Source of the DNA: JACJYC01 sp964558465 | GTDB lineage: Bacteria > Bacteroidota > Bacteroidia > Chitinophagales > Saprospiraceae | NCBI GenBank assembly: GCA_964558465.1 | Contig: CAZLEF010000024.1 | Coordinates: 25,679 to 89,678, forward strand | Reading direction: 5' to 3' | Length of the DNA stretch: 64,000 nt | Part shown: in pieces, positions 26,250-35,414 of the stretch | Numbering within the stretch: the first letter of the stretch is position 1 | How the letters are laid out: the number at the start of each line of letters is the position of its first letter | The notes under the pieces: model-generated | Told to the model about the DNA's origin: nothing | Seen by the model: only the letters and a program-made list of their open reading frames with translations | Database searches by the model: none | Translations under genes and position numbers: made by a program

Positions 26250-26879
26250 TCAGGTAAGGTGTATTTGATTGGAAATGCGGTCGCGCAGACGGCCGTCGTG
26301 GGTGACGATCACCAAAGTGGCCTTGAGTTCGGCGGCTTGTTGTTCGAGCAACTGGGTTACATATTCACAATTGAGGTCATCCAGAGCGGAGGTTGGTTCA
26401 TCGGCCAGAATAACTTTAGGGCTGTTGACCATAGACCGGGCAATAGCCACCCTTTGCTGTTCGCCAACGCTTAAGCGATCGGGTTTTGATTTTAGTTTCT
26501 GAACGACATTCAACCGTTCAAGCAAGGATCTGACCTTCGTGTGATCGGGTTGAAACCCGGCGAGCCTTTGTGCAAGAAGCAGGTTCTCTTCTACAGTCAA
26601 TGAGCGGATAAAATAGGCTTTTTGGAAAATGATACCGATTTGCCGTCCCCGGTATTGATCCAGCGCCTTGCTGGAAAGCCGGGAAATATTGGCGCCTGCC
26701 AGGACAATCGAACCGGTCAAAGGGGTGAGCAAGCCCCCCAGCAAATGAAGAAGCGTGGTTTTCCCACTCCCGGATTGACCCAGGATAAGCCAATGTTCCC
26801 CCTGGCGGCATTCGAAGTCCTGGAAAGCCAGGCTGGGTTGGCCGGGGTACGCGTAAGAAAGCGAGTTTGTTGCTAACAT
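26250..26879 (-). CDS. LolD/MacB-type ABC ATP-binding protein
   Basis: A 209-residue ATPase with Walker A GQSGSGKTT (about residue 34), Q-loop in IGIIFQKAYF, signature LSVGEQQRVAIARS, Walker B KVILADEPTSALD and the H-loop TLVIVTHD. The short length and the signature are those of the LolD/MacB family that pairs with FtsX-type permeases. It is the first gene of a two-gene operon with the permease ending 4 nt downstream, and the promoter should lie in the roughly 50 nt before it. Confidence 0.9.
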   Translation of the reverse strand: MLATNSLSYAYPGQPSLAFQDFECRQGEHWLILGQSGSGKTTLLHLLGGLLTPLTGSIVLAGANISRLSSKALDQYRGRQIGIIFQKAYFIRSLTVEENLLLAQRLAGFQPDHTKVRSLLERLNVVQKLKSKPDRLSVGEQQRVAIARSMVNSPKVILADEPTSALDDLNCEYVTQLLEQQAAELKATLVIVTHDGRLRDRISNQIHLT

Positions 26880-26929
26880 AAACAGAAATACGGTTAAGAA
26901 TAATTAAAACCCTCAAATACCGTGGAGGT

Positions 26930-27817
26930 TCATTTTAAGGTGTCTGCCAGCCAGGTGATTTTAGCCGCCAGTTCTATATTTTCTTTGGCTAACTCAAGTT
27001 GAACCAGTTTGTGGAGCGCCAGCAGGGGTTTGGAATCCCTGAGCGCTTCCTGAATGTAGGGGGACGTCCGCAGGGCCAGAACATCCTCCGTTTGAGGTGC
27101 AGCTTGTATCGAAGCCAGTTGACCCAGATTGTTTCCCGACAGGATTTGGCTTGCGCGGGCGCTTGGTGGCAGATTTCCGAATCCGATACCGATCTGGTTG
27201 GTGGGTTGGTGAATCACATGAAGGGCTTCCCCGCTTGCCCGCACATAATAGCCGCCGCCCATCCGGCCTACCAGGTCCAGTTTATGCGGATTGATGCGGC
27301 CTTGCTCATCCAGTACCTTTTCGTCGATATGCAGGCGCAGTATGTTGCAAATGATCAAATGTCCGGCGCCGCCTTCCTGCCCGAGGGAAATGACCTGTTG
27401 AACCTTGCATTCCAGGTGAACCGGCGACTCCTTGACCCGGAAGGGTTTTACGAGATCCGAGGGAATTGGGGTCAATCCGGTTTCAGAAAATTCATTGACG
27501 CCTTCAGGGTACTCTATGCTGGCAAGCGCCATTTGCCTGACAATGCTGAAATTGACAATGTTAATAACCACCTCTCCCGTTTCAAGTACGTTCCGGAGCG
27601 TATCCTTCGTGGTATTATTGGCGACCCGGCGGTTGGAAGAGAAGATACAAACAGGTGGATTGGAACTGAATACATTAAAAAAACTGTAGGGCGCCAAATT
27701 CGGTCTGCCTTGTTCATCCAGGGTGCTGGCGAAAGCGATAGGCCGGGGCGCAACACTCCCCAGGAGAAATTGGTGAAATTGCGAAGTGGGGGTCGTCTTT
27801 GGGTCAATAACAAGCAT
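26930..27817 (-). CDS. Flavin reductase-like domain protein
   Basis: A 295-residue protein with an N-terminal flavin reductase-like (FMN-binding split barrel) domain: LLGSVAPRPIAFASTLDEQG at about 15-34, NLAPYSFFNVFSSNPP at about 37-52, and SRxxNNTTKDTLRN-like residues. A C-terminal tail of about 100 residues is less conserved. Members bind FMN and reduce flavin or act as flavoprotein oxidoreductases. The frame extends to 27907, but ATG 27817 (MLVIDPKTTPTSQFHQ) is the family start. A CAAAGTAA box at 27907-27914 is a possible minus-strand promoter about 90 nt upstream. Confidence 0.82.
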   Translation of the reverse strand: MLVIDPKTTPTSQFHQFLLGSVAPRPIAFASTLDEQGRPNLAPYSFFNVFSSNPPVCIFSSNRRVANNTTKDTLRNVLETGEVVINIVNFSIVRQMALASIEYPEGVNEFSETGLTPIPSDLVKPFRVKESPVHLECKVQQVISLGQEGGAGHLIICNILRLHIDEKVLDEQGRINPHKLDLVGRMGGGYYVRASGEALHVIHQPTNQIGIGFGNLPPSARASQILSGNNLGQLASIQAAPQTEDVLALRTSPYIQEALRDSKPLLALHKLVQLELAKENIELAAKITWLADTLK

Positions 27818-27920
27818 AACAGGCAAATTTCTTACAAAAGAAAAGGTTTGACGGAAATAAACCAAACCCGGGCTCAACCGATTTAAATGAATCAGATGTT
27901 TTGTCACAAAGTAAAGTCAA

Positions 27921-28469
27921 ATGTCCTGGAACCGGTTTTTTAATATCGTTTTTTGGCTGGCAATCCTTGCGATGCTGGGATTTACCATTGGGAAATATTT
28001 CTTTTTGAAACCAAAGCAAATAGTTGGGGAAGCGGCGCCGGCATTTTCTGCCAGGGTGTTAGGAGGTGAAACCCTTCATTTAGCCGATTTGCGGGGTAAC
28101 ATCGTCCTGCTGGATTTTTGGGGTAGCTGGTGCGGCCCATGCAGGGTGGAAAATCCCAAAATCAACCGGTTGCTGGCTGATTACGGACAGGTTTCATTCA
28201 ATGAAGGCGCCCGGTTCAAGGTGGTCGGTATTGCAATTGAGGAAAAAGAACTTCCCTGGAAAAAAGCGATACAAACCGACCAGCTTCAATGGTCCTATCA
28301 CATTATGGACACGGCGACCAGCCTCCGTTTCTTCGACTCCCCGATCGCAAAAAAATACGGGGTCAGACAGGTCCCGACCAAATATCTTCTGAACGAAAAG
28401 GGCAAGATCGTAAAAGTAAACCCTGATGCTGGGGAAATAGAAGAATATTTGCGACAAAATCAGCGTTAA
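27921..28469 (+). CDS. Membrane-anchored TlpA/ResA-like thioredoxin
   Basis: A 182-residue protein with an N-terminal membrane anchor (about residues 7-27) and a periplasmic redoxin domain. The active site WCGPC puts the two Cys at 71 and 74, preceded by LLDFWGS. A later QVPTKYLL supplies the cis-Pro. TlpA/ResA proteins reduce disulfides or cytochrome c apoproteins in the periplasm. It is divergent from the flavin reductase gene, with the two starts 103 nt apart, and lies 77 nt upstream of grpE. Confidence 0.88.
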   Translation: MSWNRFFNIVFWLAILAMLGFTIGKYFFLKPKQIVGEAAPAFSARVLGGETLHLADLRGNIVLLDFWGSWCGPCRVENPKINRLLADYGQVSFNEGARFKVVGIAIEEKELPWKKAIQTDQLQWSYHIMDTATSLRFFDSPIAKKYGVRQVPTKYLLNEKGKIVKVNPDAGEIEEYLRQNQR

Positions 28470-28546
28470 TTTGCATTCTGCCAAAATGGCGTTTATTTTA
28501 AGCTGGCAAAGTAATTGCGGTAAGCTACCGTCGAGCAATTCATTTT

Positions 28547-29137
28547 ATGAAAAACTGGCTGAAAATGAGTCGGAAGGAAAAAATGGACAAAGAAAAAAAA
28601 TCAGGCGCCGCTACCGGCGATAACGACGATCCCGGTCAGGATGGGGCAAAGGTGGAAAACCTGGAGTCGGCAGAAAATCAGGATTCAACCGAAGGTACGA
28701 TCCAGGCTTTGCAGCAACAATATGATGAGCTCCAGGATAAATATCTGAGGCTTTATGCCGAATTTGATAATTTCAAAAGGCGTACCATCAAAGAGAAGCT
28801 GGATTTGATCAAATCTGCAGGACAGGACATTTTGACATCGCTTCTGCCCGTTCTTGACGATTTTGACAGGGCGAAGAAAAACGCCGAATCCGGTGGAGAA
28901 ACCCTGAGCGAGGGGGTCCTCCTGGTGTACAATAAGATGTTCAACATCCTTCAGCAGCGCGGTCTTAAGCCAATGGAAAGTATCGGAGCGTCTTTTGATC
29001 CGGAGTTGCACGAAGCGGTTACAGAAATCCCCGCCCCATCGGCTGAATTGAAAGGCAAGGTGGTCGATACCATCGAAAAAGGATATTGGCTTAACGATAA
29101 AATAATCCGCCACGCCAAAGTGGTGGTTGGAAGCTGA
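28547..29137 (+). CDS. grpE: Nucleotide exchange factor GrpE
   Basis: A 196-residue cochaperone that releases ADP from DnaK. It has a charged disordered start (about 1-48), a long coiled coil (about 50-100; QQQYDELQDKYLRLYAEFDN), and the beta-domain with LLPVLDDFDRA, GASFDPELHEAV and DTIEKGYWLNDKIIRHAKV. The length is typical. ATG 28547 gives twelve residues before the second plausible start MDKEKK; both fit. dnaJ follows after 113 nt, the usual heat-shock pairing. Confidence 0.94.
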   Translation: MKNWLKMSRKEKMDKEKKSGAATGDNDDPGQDGAKVENLESAENQDSTEGTIQALQQQYDELQDKYLRLYAEFDNFKRRTIKEKLDLIKSAGQDILTSLLPVLDDFDRAKKNAESGGETLSEGVLLVYNKMFNILQQRGLKPMESIGASFDPELHEAVTEIPAPSAELKGKVVDTIEKGYWLNDKIIRHAKVVVGS

Positions 29138-29250
29138 CCCGGTTCAATACCATGGAACGATCGCTGGCAGGAAAATGCAAATTAATCATGCAGGCCATCA
29201 GGCGTTAAACCGCAAAACTGGCTGAACAGAACCTTCTCATCGCATAAATA

Positions 29251-30408
29251 ATGGCAAAAAAAGATTTCTACGAAATATTGGGCATCGACCGGAATGTTGG
29301 CCAGGATGAAATCAAAAAGGCTTACCGCAAGTTGGCGTTGAAATATCACCCGGATAAAAACCCGGGCGACAAACAGGCGGAAGATAAGTTCAAGGAAGCA
29401 GCAGAAGCTTATGAAGTACTTAGCGATCCCGATAAAAAAGCGCGTTACGACCGATACGGTCATGCAGGTGTTGACCCCAACACAGGCGGGTTCAGCGGCA
29501 GCGGCATGACCATGGATGATATCTTCCAGCAATTCGGAGATATCTTTGGGGATTCCGGAAGCCCATTTGATTCCTTTTTCGGCGGCGGACGATCCGGCAA
29601 AACCCGCTCCAACGGTGAACGGGGCGCCAACCTGCGGGTAAAATTATCCCTCACCCTCGAAGAAATCTCGGCGGGGGTTCACAAAAAAATCAAAGTCAAA
29701 AAACAGGTCAATTGCGACGTCTGCGGCGGGAGCGGCGCCAAGGATTCCGGATCCGTTCAGACTTGTGGAACCTGCCGGGGGGCGGGCTACGTACGTCAGG
29801 TCAGAAGCACTTTTCTCGGGCAAATGCAAACCACCGCGCCCTGCCCTACCTGTAACGGATCGGGCCAAACCATCACCGCTCATTGCCCCAAATGTAAAGG
29901 AGACGGCCGGACCTACGGAGAAGAAACCATTGAACTGGACATCCCGGCCGGCGTAGAAGAAAACATCCAGCTTTCCCTCCGGGGTAAAGGTAACGCTGGC
30001 AAACGCGGGGGCCCGCCTGGCGACCTGCTGGTCAGCATCGATGAAGTGCCGCACGAATACCTCCAGCGCGACGGCATGAACATCGTACACGAACTATACC
30101 TGAATTTTGCGGACGCTTCTCTTGGTACTTCCGTAGAAGTGCCTACGATTGAGGGGAATGTAAAAATTAAAATCCCGCCAGGCACCCAATCGGGGAAAAT
30201 ACTGCGGCTCAAGGAAAAAGGGCTTCCGTCTGTTCAAAGCTACGGACGCGGGGATCAACTGATCCACGTGAACGTTTGGACGCCCAAAAAGCTGACGGAA
30301 GAAGAAAAAGCGCTGCTTGAAAAAATGCGCAATCTGCCCAACTTCCAACCCCAACCCACCAAAGGGGAAAAAGGGTTTTTTGAAAGAATGCGGGATATCT
30401 TTAAATAA
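29251..30408 (+). CDS. dnaJ: Chaperone protein DnaJ
   Basis: A 385-residue class A J-protein that stimulates DnaK ATPase and delivers substrates. The J domain (1-70) has the HPD motif in [11 protein letters not shown] Gly/Phe-rich linker follows (about 75-125), then a zinc domain with four CxxCxGxG repeats ([32 protein letters not shown]), then two beta-sandwich substrate domains. It is complete and normal in length. GldH follows after 29 nt and may be cotranscribed. Confidence 0.97.
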   Translation: MAKKDFYEILGIDRNVGQDEIKKAYRKLALKYHPDKNPGDKQAEDKFKEAAEAYEVLSDPDKKARYDRYGHAGVDPNTGGFSGSGMTMDDIFQQFGDIFGDSGSPFDSFFGGGRSGKTRSNGERGANLRVKLSLTLEEISAGVHKKIKVKKQVNCDVCGGSGAKDSGSVQTCGTCRGAGYVRQVRSTFLGQMQTTAPCPTCNGSGQTITAHCPKCKGDGRTYGEETIELDIPAGVEENIQLSLRGKGNAGKRGGPPGDLLVSIDEVPHEYLQRDGMNIVHELYLNFADASLGTSVEVPTIEGNVKIKIPPGTQSGKILRLKEKGLPSVQSYGRGDQLIHVNVWTPKKLTEEEKALLEKMRNLPNFQPQPTKGEKGFFERMRDIFK

Positions 30409-30437
30409 CAGCCTCCGGAATGGCTTAACCCAGATAT

Positions 30438-30932
30438 ATGAGATACGCCGTTGTGATTTTCATGCTATTCATCATCGGGTTTGGCCTGACGAGTTGCAGT
30501 AAAAACAATGTTTACAATGAAACATTGGAAATTCCGGGCGGTGTCTGGAACTACCCGAATGTATTGCAATTCGATTTTGAAATAAGGGATACCCTTTCTG
30601 TCTATAACCTGGATCTGGAAATAGAACACAGCCCGGATTTTTCGTACCAAAACCTCTACTCCCGGATTTTTACGGGCTTCCCGTCGGGTGAGCGCCTCGA
30701 AAAGATCCTTTCCCTCGAATTGGCGGATAAAACCGGCAAGTGGCAGGGCAAATGCAGCAGCAACCATTGCAAATTGAATATTCCGATCCAGGAAAATGCC
30801 TATTTCAACCAGGTCGGCAAGTATTCATTGGCGTTGGAGCAATATATGCGGCAGGATAGCCTTCCAGGGGTATTTGCGGTCTCTTTAATCATTAGAAAGT
30901 CGGGGAGTGAACGAACCCTGCCGGAAAATTGA
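30438..30932 (+). CDS. gldH: Gliding motility lipoprotein GldH
   Basis: A 164-residue lipoprotein. The signal peptide ends in the lipobox GLTSC with Cys20. The region VYNETLEIPGGVWNYPNVLQ (about 24-43) and the beta-rich body with FTGFPSGERLEKILSLELAD and LEQYMRQD fit the GldH family. GldH is needed for gliding in Flavobacterium, where it supports T9SS-linked motility. The gene lies directly after dnaJ. Its presence supports an active T9SS and possibly gliding in this organism. Confidence 0.85.
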   Translation: MRYAVVIFMLFIIGFGLTSCSKNNVYNETLEIPGGVWNYPNVLQFDFEIRDTLSVYNLDLEIEHSPDFSYQNLYSRIFTGFPSGERLEKILSLELADKTGKWQGKCSSNHCKLNIPIQENAYFNQVGKYSLALEQYMRQDSLPGVFAVSLIIRKSGSERTLPEN

Positions 30933-31246
30933 GCGCCAGGTTTTTTTAGGAAGTATCAGATTTTGTTGCGGTTTGTCATTAAAATTGCAAAAACAAACCA
31001 TCTCCACAAAAACAAGTACGCCTATTTTTGCGCATCCATTTGACCAAAGTTGGAAATTCGCCCATAGACCTGATCGTGCCTGACCCGGCGGAGTATTTGA
31101 ATATTTGCTCCGGTGCATGAGGGCGGCCTCGAAATAGCAAGTACCTTTTTTTCAAAGCTCATGGGCTTTTGAACCTTACCTGCCGTTTTGATGAGCCGGT
31201 TGAACCCTGTAACTGGCAATTTATCACCAATCAATAAACGGTCTTT
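30933..31246 (+). promoter_or_regulatory. Gene-free stretch with a plus-strand -7 box
   Basis: The 314 nt between gldH and the next T9SS gene contain no frame that I can support. TATTTTTGCG at 31023-31032 is a full TAnnTTTG match and would give the downstream gene a leader of roughly 210 nt; no TTTG sits at the correct -33 distance. No terminator hairpin stands out after gldH. Confidence 0.4.
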
Positions 31247-33445
31247 ATGAAAAGAATCTTTACATTTCTGATTCTGTTGTCCATCTTGGGATCTCATCCG
31301 CTGTCTGCCCAATTGGCGCCAGGCAGTATCGCCCCGGATTTCACGGGCACAGATATCAACGGCAATACCTGGACGTTGTACGAACTGCTGGATCAAGGCA
31401 AGTCTGTTGTCCTGGATATTTCGGCCACCTGGTGCGCTCCTTGCTGGGATTATCACAATACTCAAGCATTGGAGAACCTTTACGAACAGTATGGGCCGGA
31501 TGGAACAGATGAGTTTATGGTCCTTTTTATTGAAGGAGATCCAACCACGGGCATGGAAGACCTTCAGGGCGCTACAGAAGAAACCCAGGGCAACTGGATA
31601 GCCGGCACAGCCTATCCAATTATTGACGACGCCAGTATTGCCGATCTGTACGAGATCACCTACTTTCCAACGATCTACCACATTTGCCCCAGCCGCATTG
31701 TAACCGAAGTGGAAACGATTACAACAGAGGAGCACTATCAGAAAAAAGGCGATTGCCCGCAGCCATTCGGCGCGAACAATGGTTCTTTGCTCTTCTATTC
31801 AGGCTTCAAAGGGGCATTTTGCCAGGAAAAAACCTTTACGCCGGCTGCCAAATTCCAAAACCTTGGGACGGACACGATCAAATCCGCAACCATTGTACTG
31901 ACGGTGAACGGAGTGGCAACAGATACGCTGGAATGGATTGGCAGCCTGACCAAATTCCAAATCTCGGATGTGTCTTTTGCAGAATTCTCGGTTAACGCCG
32001 ATACGGATATCAGCATCTCCATCGCTTCCGTGAACGGTACAGCAGACGAAGATACCAGTAACGACTCGGTCACAGCAAGTATAGAAAGGGCCGTAATTGC
32101 CGATAATTCGGTGCTTGACCTCGTGATGAACACGGATCAATATGCTTACGAAACCTACTGGGAACTGGTCGATGGCGTCGGAAATGCCGTTTATACAGGA
32201 GGAAACCAAGGCCTTTTCTCCAGCCCGCCCCAGATTCATCCGGATTCTTATATCGCCAACGGGCAGTATAGTTTCGAATTACCCCTTCCAAAAGACGGTT
32301 GTTACGAATTCAGGGTGTACGACCTGTATGGCGATGGCATGTGTTGCCAGTTTGGGCAGGGTGGATACCAAATCACAAATGACAGCGGAACGGTTCTGGC
32401 TGCCGGTGGGCAGTTCGAAGATCAGATTTCGCATTTGTTTGAAATCTCGGGCGCCGAAGAGGTGTTGGACAATGCCCAGATTGTGGTCTACACGGGTGAG
32501 CGCGGCGAATTTTGCCATTCGGTCTCATACGCGCCTTCCGTCGCTTTCCAGAATATCGGCAACAATCCGGTCACTTCCGCCGACTTCCAACTGAGTGTGG
32601 CCGGCGAAATCGTCGAAACCTATAACTGGACCGGCAACCTTGCGCCGTTGGATTTCACCCTTGTCAATTTCAGCGAGGTAACGCTGAATGAAACCGGAGC
32701 GGTTTCCGTCGGGATTTTGAACGTGAATGGCCAGGCCGACGAGAAGACGTATAAAAACACTTATGCCGTTGCGCTGAACCGTCAGCCTGTAACCCTTTTT
32801 GATACCTTGACACTCAGGTTGAGAACGGATACTTACGGCGTCGAAACGTTCTGGTACGTAGCCAATGAGCTTGGCGATATCGTGGCTTCCGGCGGCAATC
32901 CGAATGTCGGCCCGAACGGCGGCGGAACAGGCGATCCCCCCAACCATCCGGACGCTTACGGCGCCAACCGGAACTATACGATTCCGATCATTGTACCGGC
33001 TAACGGATGTTATGAGTTTTCAATGGTCGATGCCTATGCCGACGGCATGTGCTGCCAATATGGACAAGGCTCTTTCTCTCTTGAAGATGAAGGAGGCATG
33101 ATACTCGCTCAAGGCGGCCAGTTCGGAGCATATGACCGCAATGGATTTGAGGTGAACAAACCCGTTGCAACGACTGACCTGATCGAAGTGGCGGAAATGA
33201 AATTATTCCCCAATCCGGTTTCGACCTCATTGAATATCTCGTTCAGCCTCGACAGGGGTTTGCCGCTGGAGATAGGCATTCAAAACACCCTGGGCCAACA
33301 GGTATCCCCTTTGCAAAGCGCCCGGTTTGCAGCCGGTAAACACCAGTTGACCCTCGATGTCCGGAGTCTGTCGAACGGTATTTATTTCCTGACGGTTCGC
33401 AGCGCCGAACGCAGCGTGAGTTACCGGTTTGTGGTGAATCGTTAA
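31247..33445 (+). CDS. T9SS-secreted thioredoxin-fold protein with two repeated modules
   Basis: A 732-residue extracellular protein. It has a signal peptide (cut after LSAQ, about residue 22), then a redoxin domain (about 25-185) with the motif TWCAPC (Cys63, Cys66). Two copies of a module of about 215 residues follow, each made of an Ig-like part (FCQEKTFTPAAKFQNLGTDT and FCHSVSYAPSVAFQNIGNNP) and a part with HPD.Y, GCYEF and YGDGMCCQFGQGG or YADGMCCQYGQGS. The end is a T9SS tail (LFPNPVSTSLNIS to SYRFVVNR). Exported redoxin-fused T9SS proteins occur in Saprospiria; the partner is unknown. Modules with CC pairs may be the redox substrate. Confidence 0.85.
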   Translation: MKRIFTFLILLSILGSHPLSAQLAPGSIAPDFTGTDINGNTWTLYELLDQGKSVVLDISATWCAPCWDYHNTQALENLYEQYGPDGTDEFMVLFIEGDPTTGMEDLQGATEETQGNWIAGTAYPIIDDASIADLYEITYFPTIYHICPSRIVTEVETITTEEHYQKKGDCPQPFGANNGSLLFYSGFKGAFCQEKTFTPAAKFQNLGTDTIKSATIVLTVNGVATDTLEWIGSLTKFQISDVSFAEFSVNADTDISISIASVNGTADEDTSNDSVTASIERAVIADNSVLDLVMNTDQYAYETYWELVDGVGNAVYTGGNQGLFSSPPQIHPDSYIANGQYSFELPLPKDGCYEFRVYDLYGDGMCCQFGQGGYQITNDSGTVLAAGGQFEDQISHLFEISGAEEVLDNAQIVVYTGERGEFCHSVSYAPSVAFQNIGNNPVTSADFQLSVAGEIVETYNWTGNLAPLDFTLVNFSEVTLNETGAVSVGILNVNGQADEKTYKNTYAVALNRQPVTLFDTLTLRLRTDTYGVETFWYVANELGDIVASGGNPNVGPNGGGTGDPPNHPDAYGANRNYTIPIIVPANGCYEFSMVDAYADGMCCQYGQGSFSLEDEGGMILAQGGQFGAYDRNGFEVNKPVATTDLIEVAEMKLFPNPVSTSLNISFSLDRGLPLEIGIQNTLGQQVSPLQSARFAAGKHQLTLDVRSLSNGIYFLTVRSAERSVSYRFVVNR

Positions 33446-33471
33446 TTATTCAGTTTTGACGTCCAGCCGCT

Positions 33472-33510
33472 ATGTTCAGGCATGCATATTTGGCTTGCCT
33501 GAACATTTTG
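33472..33510 (+). terminator. 11-bp hairpin after the T9SS thioredoxin-fold gene
   Basis: ATGTTCAGGCA (33472-33482) and TGCCTGAACAT (33496-33506) are perfect inverted arms with a 13-nt loop, followed by a short TTTT. It starts 26 nt after the stop at 33445, so it probably ends that transcript. The T-run is only four long, so attenuation is possible. The next gene starts 30 nt beyond it. Confidence 0.6.
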
Positions 33511-33540
33511 CTTAAATTGGGCATCGAAAAAAATAAGCCT

Positions 33541-34212
33541 ATGAAAAAATCAATACTCCTTGTGTTCGCTTGTCTTGGTTCTTTTTACCTGAGTTCTCAA
33601 ATCAGTTTTTTACCGGATACCGTAATGGTACACAACATTACGCCGGATATTACGGACGCGCCCGGGCACAGTAAAGTGAAAAATAACGGGATACAGGTAA
33701 AAACCTTTAAATGGGAACGGACGGAGATCCAACTATCTGAGGGTTGGCAAAGCGCTGTTTGCGACAAAAATCAATGTTATTTTCCAGAGGTTACGAGTAA
33801 AGAATTTACGCTTGGCCCTTCTGAAGAAGGTACGATGGACGTCCATGTCTACCCCAATAATCATGAGGGCGCCGCCATCGTTCAGGTTGTGGTAACAGAT
33901 TTGATCAATGTAAATAACACAGCTACAGGGATCTACTTTTTCAATCCATCGGTGGCAACCAGTACAACGGATGTCCGAATTGCCCGGGTGAAGGTTTATC
34001 CCAACCCGGCCGCAGGGGTGTTTACGATAAGTGAAAACCAGGTTGCCGCTCATATCGAGGTCTTTAATATGGCGGGAAGAAAAATGAAATCTTTCAACTA
34101 TGCCAATGGGGATTGGTACGATATCAGCGACCTGCCGCGCGGCGCTTATTTTATCAGGCTGATTGACAAATCTGCGCAAACCCTGGTAACCAGGCTGTTG
34201 CAGAAACTATAA
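33541..34212 (+). CDS. Small secreted protein with T9SS sorting tail
   Basis: A 223-residue protein with a signal peptide (MKKSILLVFACLGSFYLSSQ), an Ig-like central domain of about 110 residues (VKNNGIQVKTFKWERTEIQL; two Cys in CDKNQCYFPE), and a T9SS tail beginning RVKVYPNPAAGVFTIS and ending TLVTRLLQKL. The start at 33541 was chosen because the upstream frame would begin within the terminator hairpin. The central domain looks like a beta-sandwich comparing a nominal and an additive phase; no function can be assigned. Confidence 0.78.
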   Translation: MKKSILLVFACLGSFYLSSQISFLPDTVMVHNITPDITDAPGHSKVKNNGIQVKTFKWERTEIQLSEGWQSAVCDKNQCYFPEVTSKEFTLGPSEEGTMDVHVYPNNHEGAAIVQVVVTDLINVNNTATGIYFFNPSVATSTTDVRIARVKVYPNPAAGVFTISENQVAAHIEVFNMAGRKMKSFNYANGDWYDISDLPRGAYFIRLIDKSAQTLVTRLLQKL

Positions 34213-34281
34213 TAAGGTTGGCAGTCCACCGGTCCGGAATGCCCGGTAACAGGCAAACGGACGGATGGACTGCCAAACAAT

Positions 34282-35403
34282 TTAGTCGTAACTTAAATAA
34301 GGCCGGATCTTTTCAATCACCCCAGGCGGAAGCGCCAGGACCTTTTTCACGTCTTCGATACTGCCGAAAGGCCCATGTTGTTCCCGGTACCGGGCGATGG
34401 CAGCCGCCTTTTTCCAATCCAGATAAGGGTGGTTTTTCATTTCTTCAACCGTGGTTGTGTTGATCTGCATATAACGAAACAACGGAGAGCCTTTTAATTG
34501 GGGTTTTATTTGCTGAAAAGTGCTGTCCGGCAATCCAAAAGTTTCGCCTACCTGTTCAGGATTGACAAATCCGCCCAGTTTTTCCCGGAAACCGACAATG
34601 CGTTTTGAAAAGGTAGGCCCTATGCCCTTCAATTGGGTCCATTCGTCCGCAGTGGCCGTATTGATGTCAATAACAGGTTGGAGATCATCCGGCCTGTACA
34701 CGGCCCTGACGCCCGATGCCGTTTCGGCTGATACCGGTTGCTGCAAGGTATTTTCTTCGATCCGGATAAATGGCGCAAGCCGGGTAAAACTTTCCTCCGA
34801 AAGGGTATAGATCTTCTTCAAATCTTCCGGGCGCCTGAACCGGCCTCCTTTGTCCCGGTAGTTCAGAATGGATCTGGCTGTTTTCCCGGGCAGGCCCAAT
34901 TTTTGGAACTCAGGACCTGAGGCGGTATTGGGGTCAAAAAAGAACATTTCAGGCAAAACATCATTGGGTTGATCCATTTTCTTTTGCTCCGTCGGGGGCG
35001 GACCTATCCGGATAAACGGCTCCAGCAACTGGAAATCAGATGCTGTCAGGTTGTATAGTTTCCGAAGGTCTTCCTTCGTGCGGTAGGGGCCCACCTTTTG
35101 CCTGAAATTGATGAGCGTGCGAGCGGCCCGCTCAGAAACGCCATACCGGAGGATTTCATCAAAAGAGGCCAAATTTGGGTCAAAAAACGTCAAATTGGCA
35201 GCAGGCGCAAGCGCGGTGTCAACTGCATTCCATTCACGTATAACGGCCCTGAATGCAGCGAAATCGGCTTCTGTCGAAGGCCTGAACAGGTTGGATAAAA
35301 GCCTGGGCAACAAGAACAAAAGAAAGCATAATATCAATAAGGTAAAAGCGCCTCTCCGTTCAGTCTTGTTGAAATAAAAGAACGCGTTTTTTTGATTTTT
35401 CAT
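34282..35403 (-). CDS. ComEA-like helix-hairpin-helix protein
   Basis: A 373-residue protein with one N-terminal membrane anchor (about residues 22-40) and four helix-hairpin-helix modules, each starting with a D-x-N-T/A-A-like turn: FDPNLASFDEILRYGVS, FDPNTASGPEFQKLGLP, IDINTATADEWTQLKGIGP and INTTTVEEMKNHPYLD. HhH repeats bind DNA without sequence specificity. It lies 11 nt downstream of comEC on the same strand, so a role in DNA uptake is likely. Typical ComEA has one or two HhH modules, so four is long; this expanded form is common in Bacteroidota. ATG 35403 fits; the longer frame overlaps comEC. Confidence 0.85.
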   Translation of the reverse strand: MKNQKNAFFYFNKTERRGAFTLLILCFLLFLLPRLLSNLFRPSTEADFAAFRAVIREWNAVDTALAPAANLTFFDPNLASFDEILRYGVSERAARTLINFRQKVGPYRTKEDLRKLYNLTASDFQLLEPFIRIGPPPTEQKKMDQPNDVLPEMFFFDPNTASGPEFQKLGLPGKTARSILNYRDKGGRFRRPEDLKKIYTLSEESFTRLAPFIRIEENTLQQPVSAETASGVRAVYRPDDLQPVIDINTATADEWTQLKGIGPTFSKRIVGFREKLGGFVNPEQVGETFGLPDSTFQQIKPQLKGSPLFRYMQINTTTVEEMKNHPYLDWKKAAAIARYREQHGPFGSIEDVKKVLALPPGVIEKIRPYLSYD

Positions 35404-35414
35404 GGCAGAGCGGG

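Noticed and set aside
26999..27886. 295-codon plus-strand frame opposite the flavin reductase-like gene
   Set aside because: No family resemblance is seen and the minus-strand frame carries clear flavin reductase motifs.
30933..31246. Structured RNA or tRNA in the gldH downstream gap
   Set aside because: No cloverleaf, CCA end or long stem was found; only a promoter box is visible.
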